64,000 nt of DNA from Thalassospira australica. Lineage in GTDB: Bacteria; Pseudomonadota; Alphaproteobacteria; Rhodospirillales; Thalassospiraceae. Position 1 is the first letter of the stretch. Every line of letters starts with the position of its first letter. This document shows positions 8,691 to 18,184 of this stretch, in pieces. A program made the position numbers and the translations under genes. The notes under the pieces are model-generated. The model saw only the letters and a program-made list of their open reading frames with translations, did not search any database and was not told the DNA's origin. The DNA lies in contig NZ_JRJE01000031.1 of NCBI RefSeq assembly GCF_000763295.1, positions 124,001 to 188,000 of the forward strand, in the 5' to 3' direction.

Positions 8691-10145
8691 ATGACTTATG
8701 TGATTGAAGGTTCAACCGGCCCGTGGGAAATCGTTGTTGGTCTGGAAGTCCACTGTCAGGTGGTTTCCAATTCCAAACTGTTTTCGGGTGCATCAACCAC
8801 GTTCGGTAACGAAGCCAACAGCAATGTCAGTCTCGTTGATGCCGCCATGCCGGGCATGTTGCCGGTAATTAACGAAGAATGCGTCCGTCAGGCGGTTAAA
8901 ACGGGTCTGGGCCTTAAGGCCAAGATCAACAAGGAAAGCGTCTTTTCGCGTAAGAACTATTTCTACGCCGATTTGCCGCAGGGATATCAGATTTCCCAGT
9001 TCGACAAGCCAATTGTCGGCAAGGGAACGATCATCCTTGATATGCCGGATGGTTCGACCAAGTCGGTTGGTATTGAACGCCTGCACCTTGAACAGGATGC
9101 GGGTAAATCAATGCACGATCAGGACCCGAAATACTCCCATATCGATTTGAACCGTTCGGGTGTTGCCCTGATGGAAATCGTTTCGGACCCTGACATTCGC
9201 TCTCCGGAAGAAGCCGGCGCCTATCTGACCAAATTGCGTGCGATTGTACGTTATCTTGGGACGTGCGATGGCAACATGAACGAAGGTTCCATGCGGTGTG
9301 ATGCCAACGTATCTGTGCGTCGTCCGGGTGAGCCGTTTGGCACGCGTTGCGAGATCAAGAACGTCAACTCCATTCGTTTCGTGATGCAGGCAATCGAGAT
9401 CGAAGCAAAACGCCAGGTCGAAGTCATCGAAGGTGGCGGCGAAATTATTCAGCAGACCCGTCTGTTTGATCAGCGTCTTGGGGAAACCCGTGCGATGCGT
9501 TCTAAGGAAATGGCACACGATTATCGCTATTTCCCGGATCCGGATCTGCTTCCACTGGTGTTCGATGACGCCTTTGTATCGGAAATCGAAAAGACCCTGC
9601 CGGAACTTCCGGACGAGAAAAAAGCTCGTTTCATGCGTGAAAACGGTCTGTCGGCATATGATGCCGGTGTTCTTGTCGCGGAAAAGGAAAAGGCTGATTA
9701 CTACGAAGTCGTTGCCAAGGGCCGTGATGGCAAACTGGCAGCGAATTGGGTGATCACCAATCTGTTTGGCGCGCTAAACAAGGCAGAAGTCGGCATTGCC
9801 GATAGCCCGGTATCAGCCGAAAACCTTGGCAAGCTGATCGACCTTATTTCCAATGACACCATTTCTGGCCGTATTGCCAAGGATGTCTTCGAAATCATGA
9901 TTGAAACCGGTGGTGACCCGGAGAAAATCGTCGAGGAAAAAGGTCTGAAGCAGATTACCGATACCGGCGCAATCGAAAGTGCCATCGACGAAGTGATTGC
10001 CGCGAACCCGGACAAGGTTCAGGAAATCCGCGATGGTAAGGAAAAGATGCTGGGCTGGTTTGTTGGTCAGGTCATGAAGGGTACAGGCGGCAAAGCCAAC
10101 CCTGGCATGGTCAACAAGCTCCTGCGCGACAAAATCCTCGGATAA
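8691..10145 (+). CDS. gatB: Asp/Glu-tRNA amidotransferase subunit B
   Basis: Kinase/amidotransferase subunit that activates the carboxylate of the mischarged tRNA with ATP and transfers ammonia to it. VGLEVHCQV near residue 17, [14 protein letters not shown] at ~87-100, and the [14 protein letters not shown] stretch are family signatures. The C-terminal ~150 residues form the helical YqeY-like tail that grips the tRNA ([20 protein letters not shown]). At 484 aa it is full length. Last gene of the operon; a strong terminator lies 22 bp beyond the stop codon. Confidence 0.97.
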   Translation: MTYVIEGSTGPWEIVVGLEVHCQVVSNSKLFSGASTTFGNEANSNVSLVDAAMPGMLPVINEECVRQAVKTGLGLKAKINKESVFSRKNYFYADLPQGYQISQFDKPIVGKGTIILDMPDGSTKSVGIERLHLEQDAGKSMHDQDPKYSHIDLNRSGVALMEIVSDPDIRSPEEAGAYLTKLRAIVRYLGTCDGNMNEGSMRCDANVSVRRPGEPFGTRCEIKNVNSIRFVMQAIEIEAKRQVEVIEGGGEIIQQTRLFDQRLGETRAMRSKEMAHDYRYFPDPDLLPLVFDDAFVSEIEKTLPELPDEKKARFMRENGLSAYDAGVLVAEKEKADYYEVVAKGRDGKLAANWVITNLFGALNKAEVGIADSPVSAENLGKLIDLISNDTISGRIAKDVFEIMIETGGDPEKIVEEKGLKQITDTGAIESAIDEVIAANPDKVQEIRDGKEKMLGWFVGQVMKGTGGKANPGMVNKLLRDKILG

Positions 10146-10167
10146 GTGTCGTTATCTGATCAAAGAA

Positions 10168-10200
10168 AAAGCCGCCCGTTAAAAATTAACGGGCGGCTTT
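10168..10200. terminator. Terminator between gatB and the PfpI-like gene
   Basis: A perfect 15-bp stem AAAGCCGCCCGTTAA / TTAACGGGCGGCTTT with a three-base loop. It can serve gatB on the plus strand and the convergent gene on the minus strand. Confidence 0.85.
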
Positions 10201-10207
10201 CTTATAT

Positions 10208-10888
10208 TCAGGCTGACAGTAGTTTTAATACTGCGTCGGCCGTTTGTTCGCTGGAAGCCGGGTTTTGCCCGGTGACGAGCTTGTCATCGACGACGGCAAA
10301 TGAAGCCCAGTCGTCACCGCGCTCGAAGTGTGCGCCGTGCTTCTCGAATTCATCTTCAATCGACAATGGAACGACGTTTTCAAGCCCAACAGCCTTTTCT
10401 TCGGTGTTGGTGAAGCTCGTGACCTTTTTGCCAGACACCAGCGGTTTGCCGTTGATGTCTTTCGCGCTTACAAGGGCTGCCGGACCATGGCAAACAGCTG
10501 CAACTGGCTTATCCTGTGCTGTGAACGCTTCGATCAGGGCAATGGATTTTGCATCGGTGGCAAGATCCCAAAGCGGGCCATGACCACCCGGATAGAACAG
10601 GGCGTCAAAGTCATCGGACTTAAGACCATCAAGCGTGACCGTATTGGCAAATGCCTTTTGCGCATCGGTATCTTTTTCAAAGCGTTTGGTCGCATCGGTC
10701 AGGGCATCTGGTACCTGACTGTTCGGGTCTAGCGGCGGTTGTCCGCCTTTGGGGGATGCGATGGTTATCTCTGCGCCCGCATCAAGAAAACGATAATAAG
10801 GGGCTGCAAATTCTTCGAGCCAAATGCCGGTTTTATGGCCGGTGTCACCCATCTCGTCATGGGACGTCACAATCATCAGAATGCGCAT
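10208..10888 (-). CDS. DJ-1/PfpI family protein (class I glutamine amidotransferase-like)
   Basis: Member of the DJ-1/PfpI superfamily, related to Hsp31-type glyoxalase III/deglycase proteins; cytoplasmic. The nucleophile elbow AAVCHGPAAL carries the expected Cys and is preceded by the FYPGGHGPLWDL loop. The start was set at the ATG at 10888, which has a perfect AGGAGG eight bases upstream; the frame extends to 10993 but the extra residues look unrelated to the family. It is divergent from a LysR-type gene 105 bp away, the usual layout for a regulator and its target. Enzymatic activity is not determinable: methylglyoxal detoxification is one option, a protease or chaperone role another. Confidence 0.85.
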   Translation of the reverse strand: MRILMIVTSHDEMGDTGHKTGIWLEEFAAPYYRFLDAGAEITIASPKGGQPPLDPNSQVPDALTDATKRFEKDTDAQKAFANTVTLDGLKSDDFDALFYPGGHGPLWDLATDAKSIALIEAFTAQDKPVAAVCHGPAALVSAKDINGKPLVSGKKVTSFTNTEEKAVGLENVVPLSIEDEFEKHGAHFERGDDWASFAVVDDKLVTGQNPASSEQTADAVLKLLSA

Positions 10889-10993
10889 TAGATCCTCCTG
10901 CGTTGATTTCATTTGAATTAAACGTAATTGGCTGACAAAATTTGCGAAAGATCGAATAAAGAAACAGTTTGTCAAATTAATTGAGCGGAACAC
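10889..10993. promoter_or_regulatory. Divergent control region between the PfpI-like and LysR genes
   Basis: The 105-bp region should hold both promoters and the LysR-type operator. It is AT-rich near the LysR side (AAGAAACAGTTTGTCAAATTAATT). No single box can be assigned firmly by eye. Confidence 0.4.
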
Positions 10994-11935
10994 ATGTCGG
11001 CATTGGATGAAGTCAGGGCAATGATGGTGTTCGCCCGTGTGGTCGAAGAAGGTGGGTTTTCAGCCGCGGCACGTACGATGGGGCTAAGCCGGGCTGCCAT
11101 TTCACATCAAATCAGACAGCTTGAAGCAAAACTTGGCGTTCCCTTGTTGCGCAGGAGTACACGGAACTTCAGCCTTACTGATGCAGGCACGCGGTACTAT
11201 GACAGTTGCCGTACAATCGCGATTGAGGCAGAAGCCGCGCGCAAACGGGTTGAAGAGTTGCGTGACGAACCTGTAGGCAGGGTGTCGGTGACTTGTTCAA
11301 TCCATCTGGGTAATTTACGGATTGTGCCAATCCTTGATCGTTTTCGACAGGCTTACCCGAATATTGCGCTTGATGTGCATTTGACAGACGAAGTTGTTGA
11401 TGTCATCGGGCAAGGCATTGATATTGCTATTCGCTCAGGACCACTCAAAGATTCTGAACTGAAAAGTCTGAAACTTTATCAAACGCATCGCGTCATCGTT
11501 GCCAGTTCCGGATATTTCAACCGCGTTGATCAACCGACAACACCAGAAGACCTCGTTGACCATGATTGGGTGATGTATAGCCGTGTGCCCGAAACGCTCA
11601 AGCTTGTCTGCAACGGTCAGGAAAAGCAGGTTCGGGTTTCGGGCAATGTGCGGGTCGACAATGCAACTGCACGTTTGCAGTTTTTGCGTGGCGGCCACGG
11701 TTTGGCGGTCGTTCCCTTGTGCGACGTTCAGGGGGAATTGCAATCGGGTGAGCTTATCCGGGTTTTGCCAGATTACCGTCTGAATGACCTTGAAATATAT
11801 GCTGTTTTTGCTGCCGGGGTGTCACGCAGTGCAAAAATAAAATCATTGTTGGAATACATGCGCCATGATTTGCGCGGTATCGATATTTCCCGAAATGACG
11901 GCTTGGATGGCGATAGCAATATTGATCAAACGTGA
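10994..11935 (+). CDS. LysR-family transcriptional regulator
   Basis: LysR-type regulator of 313 aa. Winged helix-turn-helix at ~1-62 (FSAAARTMGLSRAAISHQI; LGVPLLRRSTRNFSLTDAG), then the two-lobe effector domain from ~90. The body resembles the CrgA/DmlR-like group that often controls a divergently transcribed oxidoreductase or stress gene; here the divergent gene is the PfpI-like protein, making it the probable target. The C-terminal ~20 residues (DISRNDGLDGDSNIDQT) are a polar tail. Effector unknown. Confidence 0.9.
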   Translation: MSALDEVRAMMVFARVVEEGGFSAAARTMGLSRAAISHQIRQLEAKLGVPLLRRSTRNFSLTDAGTRYYDSCRTIAIEAEAARKRVEELRDEPVGRVSVTCSIHLGNLRIVPILDRFRQAYPNIALDVHLTDEVVDVIGQGIDIAIRSGPLKDSELKSLKLYQTHRVIVASSGYFNRVDQPTTPEDLVDHDWVMYSRVPETLKLVCNGQEKQVRVSGNVRVDNATARLQFLRGGHGLAVVPLCDVQGELQSGELIRVLPDYRLNDLEIYAVFAAGVSRSAKIKSLLEYMRHDLRGIDISRNDGLDGDSNIDQT

Positions 11936-11975
11936 TTGATCGGCTATTCCCCTTTTGACGTCTTTCGGGGGATCC

Positions 11976-12554
11976 ATGGCCAATCTGTTCTTTTACTACT
12001 CATCGATGAATGCGGGTAAGTCAACCACGCTGCTTCAGGCGAGCTTTAATTACCGTGAACGCGGTATGGAAACGCTTCTGTTGACGGTTGCGTTTGATGA
12101 CCGCTTTGGTGAGGGCAAAATTGCGTCGCGCATTGGTCTCGAAGCCCCGGCACTTCTGTTTGATGCCAAAACCGATATGTGCGCCCTGATCCTTGCACAA
12201 GTTGAAAAGGGCAAAGTGGATTGCGTTCTGATTGATGAGGCGCAATTCCTGTCAAAACAGCAGGTCTGGCAACTTTCCGATATTGCCGATAAACACGGGA
12301 TACCGGTGCTGTGTTATGGTATTCGAACCGATTTTCAGGGCGAGCTTTTCGAAGGATCCAAATGGCTTCTTGCCTGGGCTGACAAGCTAAATGAGCTTAA
12401 AACCATCTGTCACTGTGGGCGCAAGGCAGGCATGGTACTGCGTGTCGATGAAAACGGCGATCCTGTCCTTGAAGGTGCCCAGGTTGAAATCGGTGGCAAC
12501 GACCGGTATGTCCCGGTCTGCCGCCGTCATTTCAAGGATGCGATGGGCGAATAA
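11976..12554 (+). CDS. tdk: Thymidine kinase (type II)
   Basis: Phosphorylates thymidine to dTMP with ATP in the salvage pathway. The P-loop SSMNAGKST is at the N-terminus, LIDEAQFL (~86) is the Walker B-like segment, and two pairs of Zn-binding residues appear in [10 protein letters not shown] and VPVCRRHF. The chosen ATG is preceded by GGGGGA; an in-frame TTG at 11955 lacks a comparable site and would add seven residues before the conserved start. At 192 aa the length is normal. It lies 40 bp after the LysR gene, probably with its own transcript. It complements the nucleoside uptake cluster at 25-33 kb. Confidence 0.95.
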   Translation: MANLFFYYSSMNAGKSTTLLQASFNYRERGMETLLLTVAFDDRFGEGKIASRIGLEAPALLFDAKTDMCALILAQVEKGKVDCVLIDEAQFLSKQQVWQLSDIADKHGIPVLCYGIRTDFQGELFEGSKWLLAWADKLNELKTICHCGRKAGMVLRVDENGDPVLEGAQVEIGGNDRYVPVCRRHFKDAMGE

Positions 12555-12571
12555 GGCGTTCCGTCCTCAGC

Positions 12572-13195
12572 TTAATTCATGAGTGCGGCAATTTCAGGCG
12601 CAATCAGGCTGTAGGCCACCAACAACATGACAGCACAGGTCACTCCGTCAACGATCTTCCATGTGATCGGACGTGCGACATATGGTGCCAGCCATGCTGC
12701 CCCAAGAGCGATGCCAAAGAACCAGACAAAACTGGCCGTCATTGCGCCCAACGCAAATGTAAGCCGCGAATCTGCCGGGTATTGGCCGCCAATACCGCCA
12801 AGCATGACGACCGTATCAAGATAGACATGCGGATTTAAAAGTGTGACCGCCAGGGTGGTGGTCAGAACCGCTTTCCATCCCGTTTTTGATATTGCGTCTT
12901 CCGACAATGTTTCGGTGTCAAACACTCGTCGAAGTGCACCCAAGCCATACCAGATCAGAAATGCGGAACCGCCCCAGGCTGCGATCTTCGTCAGAAGTGG
13001 GTAGGCGGCAATCAACGTGCCCAAGCCTGCAACGCCCGCAGCAATCAAAATCGCATCACACAGGGCACAGACAAAAGCCACCATGATGGGATGATTGCGG
13101 CGCAATCCTTGGCCCAGAACAAAGGCGTTTTGCGCCCCAATCGCAATAATCAATCCGCCGCCAAGGCCAAATCCGGTTGCAAAGGTTAACAGCAT
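12572..13195 (-). CDS. LysE/ArgO family amino-acid exporter
   Basis: Inner-membrane exporter of basic amino acids (arginine/lysine type). Six hydrophobic segments are evident, and the N-terminal GLIIAIGAQNAFVLGQGL and central TLLNPHVYLDTVV motifs are diagnostic of LysE/ArgO. The start at 13195 follows AGGA and opens with MLLTFATGFG; the frame extends upstream to 13276 into the control region, which I reject. The divergent neighbour is an ArgP-like regulator, the known partner of ArgO in enterobacteria, which supports an arginine/lysine export role. Confidence 0.9.
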   Translation of the reverse strand: MLLTFATGFGLGGGLIIAIGAQNAFVLGQGLRRNHPIMVAFVCALCDAILIAAGVAGLGTLIAAYPLLTKIAAWGGSAFLIWYGLGALRRVFDTETLSEDAISKTGWKAVLTTTLAVTLLNPHVYLDTVVMLGGIGGQYPADSRLTFALGAMTASFVWFFGIALGAAWLAPYVARPITWKIVDGVTCAVMLLVAYSLIAPEIAALMN

Positions 13196-13297
13196 TCTCT
13201 GACGTTCCTGTGGTTTAGGTTCGCCAGTGATATCAGCTTTATTGATTAAAAAAATAGAATTATACTTAATCATCATTAGAAAAATTGATGATTGTTC
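13196..13297. promoter_or_regulatory. Divergent lysE-type/argP control region with two dyads
   Basis: AT-rich 102-bp region. Two inverted repeats are seen: TGATTAA (13243-13249) with TTAATCA (13266-13272), and ATCATCA (13269-13275) with TGATGAT (13286-13292). The dyads overlap and sit immediately upstream of the regulator, as expected for LysR-type binding sites. Confidence 0.5.
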
Positions 13298-14209
13298 ATG
13301 TTAGATTACAAACTGGTTCAGGCCTGCGCAGAAGTCATTCACTATGGCAGCTTTGAAAAGGCTGCACGGGCGCTGGGCCTGACCCAATCGGCCGTGTCGC
13401 AGCGTGTGAAACTGCTTGAGGAGCGTTTGGGTCAGCCACTTATTGTGCGGGCAAAACCGATTTTCGCCACATCGGCTGGCCAAAGGTTGCTGTCGCACTA
13501 TCAAAGTGTGCGCCTGCTTGAGCAGGATCTTGGGCATGAACTACCGGAACTGCAACCTGACGGTGGTTTTGGGCAGGTTACGCTTGCGGTTAATGCCGAT
13601 AGTCTTGCGACCTGGTTCGTTGACGTCCCAAAGCTTTTGTTTGAACGGTTGGGGGTGTTGGTGCATTTGATGGTCGAGGATGAATCGCTTAATCATAACA
13701 CCCTGCAAGAAGGAAATGCGCTTGGCGCGGTCAGTCTGCGGAACAGTCCCATTCAAGGGTGCCGCGTGCGCCCCTTGGGGGTGATGCGATATTGCATGGT
13801 GGTGTCACCGGCATTTAACGCGCGTTATTTTAAAGATGGCGTTACGGCGGATGCATTGCGGGCCTGTCCGGCGGTGAATTTTTCTGAACATGACGAATTG
13901 CAAAACCAGTTCCTGCATCAATATTTTGGTTTGAATCCTGGTGAATTTCCCGCTCATACCGTTCCAAGCTCGCAAGGTTTCGTGACCCTGGCCGAGCAGG
14001 GCATTGCCTATGCCGTTGTCGAACAACATCAGGCAGAAGAGGGGCTGCAGTCTGGTAAGCTGGTTCGTCCTTGTCCGTTTGAGATTGATCGCCCGCTTTA
14101 TTGGCATCATAAAACGATCAACAGCCGATTGCTTGATCTGGTTAACGAGATTGTGCTGTCCGAAGCACGACGTCATCTACCGGAAATACCGACCGGGGTA
14201 CACGATTGA
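13298..14209 (+). CDS. argP: ArgP-type LysR-family regulator
   Basis: LysR-family regulator; ArgP senses arginine/lysine and activates the argO exporter. The N-terminal HTH reads FEKAARALGLTQSAVSQRVKLLE, and the following GQPLIVRAKP and central ADSLATWF segments match the ArgP/IciA subgroup rather than generic LysR proteins. The ATG at 13298 is preferred to the TTG two codons earlier. The gene is divergent from the LysE/ArgO gene across a 102-bp region carrying two dyads. At 303 aa it is full length. Confidence 0.88.
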   Translation: MLDYKLVQACAEVIHYGSFEKAARALGLTQSAVSQRVKLLEERLGQPLIVRAKPIFATSAGQRLLSHYQSVRLLEQDLGHELPELQPDGGFGQVTLAVNADSLATWFVDVPKLLFERLGVLVHLMVEDESLNHNTLQEGNALGAVSLRNSPIQGCRVRPLGVMRYCMVVSPAFNARYFKDGVTADALRACPAVNFSEHDELQNQFLHQYFGLNPGEFPAHTVPSSQGFVTLAEQGIAYAVVEQHQAEEGLQSGKLVRPCPFEIDRPLYWHHKTINSRLLDLVNEIVLSEARRHLPEIPTGVHD

Positions 14210-14344
14210 CGACATGGTGTATCTTGCCCAAGCGGTCCGTGCTCTGGACCAAGAAACCCCGTGTAATTTGACTTGCAGGCAAAAGTATCGCTTACTTCGG
14301 AACGCGAACCTCTGCGGATAACGGTTTGTTAAAGCAGGATAACC

Positions 14345-15664
14345 ATGTCACATCGACTGATCGCCTGTGAGCATTGTGATTATCTCCATGTCGAGAAAGA
14401 GATTCCGACAGGGAACGTTGCATATTGTGTTCGCTGTGGATCACTGTTGTATGGTGCTGCTCAGGTGCGCTTTGACAAGCCGTTGGCCTTTGCCGTGACT
14501 GCACTTGTCTTGTTCATGATAGCCAACAGTTTTCCGGTTTTGACGTTTGCGATGGAAGGCCGCGTTGAAACCAACACATTGGCCAGTGGCGTTTTGACAT
14601 TTTGGCAAGAAGGATTTCCGTTCCTTGCAATTATGGTCGCGCTGACATCGGTGATCGCGCCTTTGTGTTTGATTGTGGCTCATATCTATGTGTTGCTTCC
14701 GATCACGTTCAATCTGCAGGTTCCGGGAATGCAGCAAGTTTGGCGGGTGCTGGCCGTTGTCCGGCCATGGTCGATGCTTGATGTCTTTCTGATTGGCTTG
14801 TTGGTTGCATTGACCAAACTGACAGAAGTCGCCGAAGTCATTGCCGGACCGGCGTTCTTCGCCATCTGTTGTTTAATCCCGATTGTTCTGTTGATGAATG
14901 TCACGCTTGATCCAGGATATGTTTGGCGAAGATTGGCGCCTTCAAATCTGGTCTATCCAACTTCCGCAGATATCGTGGGGCCGCATAACAGCGATAGCCT
15001 TGGGCATGAATTTCTGACGTGCCACACCTGTCATATGGTTGTGGCAGGGGATGGGCGTGACCATCTTCGATGCCCGCGTTGTGGTGATAAAGTGCATCAC
15101 CGCAAACCAAGAAGCCTGTCACGTGCATGGGCACTGTTGTTGGCTGCAATCATCTTGTATGTGCCTGCCAATGTATTTCCAATTATGACTGTGACATATC
15201 TGGGTCGGACACAAGCAGATACGATCCTGTCGGGGGTAAGTGCGCTGGTGCATGCCGGGGAATGGCCGATTGCAATCGTGGTTTTCGCGGCAAGCATTTT
15301 GGTTCCAATCATAAAAATCGTTCTTTTGAGCTGGGTGTATTTAGCAACGCAATTGGAGCTTTCTGGCCCGCTGCGTGAACGGACACTGGTGTATCGCGTC
15401 ACCGAACTGGTGGGGCGTTGGTCAATGGTTGATGTGTTTATGGTGTCAATCCTTGCGGCTTTGGTGAAGCTTGGCAACATTGCCTCGATTCAACCGGGCT
15501 TTGGCGCAGTTGCATTTTGTGGGGTTGTTATCCTGACCATGTTGTCTGCAATGGCGTTTGATCCGCGCTTGATTTGGGATCGCGCAGGGCTGCGGAAATC
15601 CAGAACACAAGAACCCGCAAACAATCGCCAAGACCAAGTTGGAAGTCAGGGGGCTACGTCATGA
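14345..15664 (+). CDS. pqiA: Paraquat-inducible protein A (PqiA, LetA-like membrane protein)
   Basis: Inner-membrane partner of the PqiB/LetB MCE tunnel that carries lipids between inner and outer membrane. The protein is a duplicated module: a zinc-ribbon (CEHCDYLH with CVRCG at ~8-35; CHTCHMV with CPRCG at ~225-247) followed by four membrane segments in each half, with the paired motifs NSFPVLTF and NVFPIMTV. Length 439 aa matches two fused modules. AGGA precedes the ATG. Its stop overlaps the pqiB start (ATGA), so the pair is coupled. Confidence 0.93.
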   Translation: MSHRLIACEHCDYLHVEKEIPTGNVAYCVRCGSLLYGAAQVRFDKPLAFAVTALVLFMIANSFPVLTFAMEGRVETNTLASGVLTFWQEGFPFLAIMVALTSVIAPLCLIVAHIYVLLPITFNLQVPGMQQVWRVLAVVRPWSMLDVFLIGLLVALTKLTEVAEVIAGPAFFAICCLIPIVLLMNVTLDPGYVWRRLAPSNLVYPTSADIVGPHNSDSLGHEFLTCHTCHMVVAGDGRDHLRCPRCGDKVHHRKPRSLSRAWALLLAAIILYVPANVFPIMTVTYLGRTQADTILSGVSALVHAGEWPIAIVVFAASILVPIIKIVLLSWVYLATQLELSGPLRERTLVYRVTELVGRWSMVDVFMVSILAALVKLGNIASIQPGFGAVAFCGVVILTMLSAMAFDPRLIWDRAGLRKSRTQEPANNRQDQVGSQGATS

Positions 15665-17340
15665 TTGACGAACGAAGTTCTTCATCCGATCCGCAACCGG
15701 AAACGCCGACCGTCAGAAAAGGTTGGGGACGCTTTTCCATCATCTGGCTGGTACCACTGGTGGCATTGATCGTCGGCGGTTGGTTGCTTTGGCGCGACAT
15801 CGTTTCCAAAGGCCCAGAGATCACAGTAACCTTTGAATCGGCCGAAGGTCTGACCGCGGGTAAAACCGCCGTGCGTTATCGTGACGTCGATGTTGGTCAG
15901 GTAACCGAAATTAACCTTGCACAAGACCTTGGTCATGTTCAGCTCACTATTCGGATGAACGCGAATTTCAAGGAATACCTGACAGATCGCTCCCAGTTTT
16001 GGGTCGTTCGTCCAAGGGTTAGTGCAAGGGGGATTTCTGGTTTGGAAACAATTGTTTCCGGCGCCTATATTGAAGTATCACCTAATAATTCAGGTGCTCG
16101 TGTAAACACGTTTGTTGGCGAAGAAGAGCCGCAATTCATTCCCAGCGAAGAAGACGGAACACGGTTCGTTCTGAATGCCTCCGAAGTTGGATCACTTGGG
16201 GAGGGAACACCGGTTTTGCTGCGTGGCATTGAGGTGGGTGAAGTTCTTGAAACCGAGCTCAAGGAAAGCGCTGACGGCGTTTCAATTCCGATATTCGTAC
16301 GCAAACCGTTTGATACGCTTGTTAAACGCGAAACGCGGTTCTGGGATTCCAGTGGCATTGCTCTTGACCTGAATGCACAGGGGTTTTCGGTGCGGGCTCA
16401 GTCAGTGCGTTCCGTTCTTGCCGGTGGTATAAATTTCTATACGCCAGATGGACATGAAGACGAAGATATGGCCGAAGCCGATACCGTATTTCGGCTCCAT
16501 GAAAGTCTTGAAAAGGCAGAGCTTCTCACCGAGGGCCATAGCCAGCAGTTTATCCTTTATTTTGACTCCTCGGTGCGCGGCCTGTCACGCGGAGCCCCGG
16601 TCGAGTTCAACGGTATTCGTGTTGGCACCGTTGATAGCGTTGACCTTGAATATGTTGTAAATCAGCGATCGTTCCGTGTTCCGGTCGAAGTGACACTTGA
16701 ACCTGAAAGAGTTCAGCTTGTTGGTGGCCGTCTTGGCGACGTTGATCCCACTGAAACCATAGAAACCCTGGTTGATAATGGCCTTCGGGCACGTTTGAAG
16801 ACCGGAAGTTTTATCACAGGTCAGTTGTTTGTTGACCTGTCCATGCAGCCGGTGTCACCCGCCCGGTATTTGGGGAACGGGCAGGGAAATATCCCGGAAT
16901 TGCCGACGTTGCCGCAGAAACTTGATGAAATTGCAAATTCGCTGACCAGCCTGCTTGAAAAGGTCGAAACCTTCCCGCTTGAAGAAATTGGCATTCGTTT
17001 GTTGGGAACTGTCGAAGGCATGGAAAATATTGTGACATCACCTGCACTGAACGACGGGATGGTGAGCTTGCAACAGGCGGCGGCCGGAATTAGTTCGCTT
17101 GTAACCAATCTTGATGCCAGCGTGCTACCGGCAACCCAGACGGCATTGGATGCTGCGCGTGAAGCCTTGGGAGGCGTCCGCGATGTCACGTCGGCAACCT
17201 CGCCTGTGCGTTACAATCTTGAACAGGCCTTAAAGGAACTAAGTGCAACAGCACGTTCGTTGCGGGAATTAACCGAGTTCCTTGAACAGAACCCTAATGC
17301 CCTGATTCTTGGCAAAAGCGGTCCGCAGGAGAACGAATAA
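15661..17340 (+). CDS. pqiB: MCE-domain protein PqiB/LetB type
   Basis: Periplasm-spanning MCE protein anchored by one membrane segment at ~25-45 (IIWLVPLVALIVGGWLL). Three MCE domains are visible, beginning near residues 55, 170 and 295, each with the G-x-x-V-G-x-V core (RYRDVDVGQV, LRGIEVGEV, FNGIRVGTV). A helical C-terminal part follows from ~415, with the DLSMQP segment just before it. At 559 aa it has the PqiB length of three rings rather than the seven of LetB. The start at 15661 overlaps the pqiA stop; the longer frame from 15574 lies inside pqiA and is rejected. Confidence 0.93.
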   Translation: MIDERSSSSDPQPETPTVRKGWGRFSIIWLVPLVALIVGGWLLWRDIVSKGPEITVTFESAEGLTAGKTAVRYRDVDVGQVTEINLAQDLGHVQLTIRMNANFKEYLTDRSQFWVVRPRVSARGISGLETIVSGAYIEVSPNNSGARVNTFVGEEEPQFIPSEEDGTRFVLNASEVGSLGEGTPVLLRGIEVGEVLETELKESADGVSIPIFVRKPFDTLVKRETRFWDSSGIALDLNAQGFSVRAQSVRSVLAGGINFYTPDGHEDEDMAEADTVFRLHESLEKAELLTEGHSQQFILYFDSSVRGLSRGAPVEFNGIRVGTVDSVDLEYVVNQRSFRVPVEVTLEPERVQLVGGRLGDVDPTETIETLVDNGLRARLKTGSFITGQLFVDLSMQPVSPARYLGNGQGNIPELPTLPQKLDEIANSLTSLLEKVETFPLEEIGIRLLGTVEGMENIVTSPALNDGMVSLQQAAAGISSLVTNLDASVLPATQTALDAAREALGGVRDVTSATSPVRYNLEQALKELSATARSLRELTEFLEQNPNALILGKSGPQENE

Positions 17341-17933
17341 TGCGATACAATATCCGAAAGCTTTTCCTTAAAAGCGCCTTGCTGACGGTTTCGTTCCTTT
17401 TGGTGGCATGTGCATCACCCTCTGTGCCCGACAGTTACTATTTGCTTTCACCCATCGTTCAGGCATCGGGAAACCCGACTTCTGCGCAGCCGGTCGTCGG
17501 GGTGGGGCCCGTGAGCATTCCAAGTTATCTCGACCGTTCCACCATTGTTACACGCAGCAGTGCAAATCGTCCCGTCGTCAATTCCGGGCATCGATGGGCG
17601 GAACCATTGGGCGAGAATATCAATCGGGTTCTGATGGATAATCTGGATCAGACCGGTATCGCGTCCCGGCTTGAGGTGTTCCCGTGGACATCGCGTGATC
17701 AGGTTGATTGGCAAATTGTTCTCGATATCGACCGCTTTGAACGCCAGGCCGATGGCAAAGTCATTCTGACGGCGCGCTGGAAACTTGTCTCTTTTGAAAG
17801 TGGCAAAATTGCAAAAGCAGCCAAATACAGCAAGGTCAGCACACCGGTTGATGGAACGATTGAAAATACGGTTGTCGCCATGAGCACCTTGCTAGCGGAT
17901 TTGACGTCTGAAATTGCGATCCAAGTCCGCTGA
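17340..17933 (+). CDS. pqiC: PqiC-type outer-membrane lipoprotein
   Basis: Lipoprotein of the ABC-transport auxiliary family, proposed to sit under the outer membrane and receive the PqiB tunnel. The lipobox LVAC places the acylated Cys at residue 24. The SYYLLSP motif right after it, GVGPVSIPSYLDR and the later RWAEPLGENINRVL are typical of PqiC. The start codon overlaps the pqiB stop (TAATG). Length 197 aa is normal. No cognate ATPase is encoded next to it. Confidence 0.9.
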   Translation: MRYNIRKLFLKSALLTVSFLLVACASPSVPDSYYLLSPIVQASGNPTSAQPVVGVGPVSIPSYLDRSTIVTRSSANRPVVNSGHRWAEPLGENINRVLMDNLDQTGIASRLEVFPWTSRDQVDWQIVLDIDRFERQADGKVILTARWKLVSFESGKIAKAAKYSKVSTPVDGTIENTVVAMSTLLADLTSEIAIQVR

Positions 17934-18062
17934 GCGGATGCGCCGCACTCTGCGTTTGATTGATTCATGGTGGCCGGTAATCTCTGCAGAGTTGAGCTGA
18001 GAAAAATGGTGCAGGAAACTTGAAGAACAGTCGAAAGTTGTATGAATAGGGCAATCCAGCTA

Positions 18063-18091
18063 TTGTTTCATGCCCCATTTGGTCATATAAA
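18063..18091 (+). promoter_or_regulatory. Candidate sigma70 promoter for the 563-aa unknown gene
   Basis: TTGTTT and TATAAA with a 17-bp spacer in an AT-rich stretch of the 250-bp intergenic region after pqiC. By eye this is one of the better promoter matches in the window. Confidence 0.45.
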
Positions 18092-18184
18092 GAAGTATAA
18101 ATATAAAATTTGGGACACGCGCCTGACTGAGTAGATGGCAAACATTTGCCGCCCAAACAGGAAGTTAGGGAGCCAGAGCGCGTT

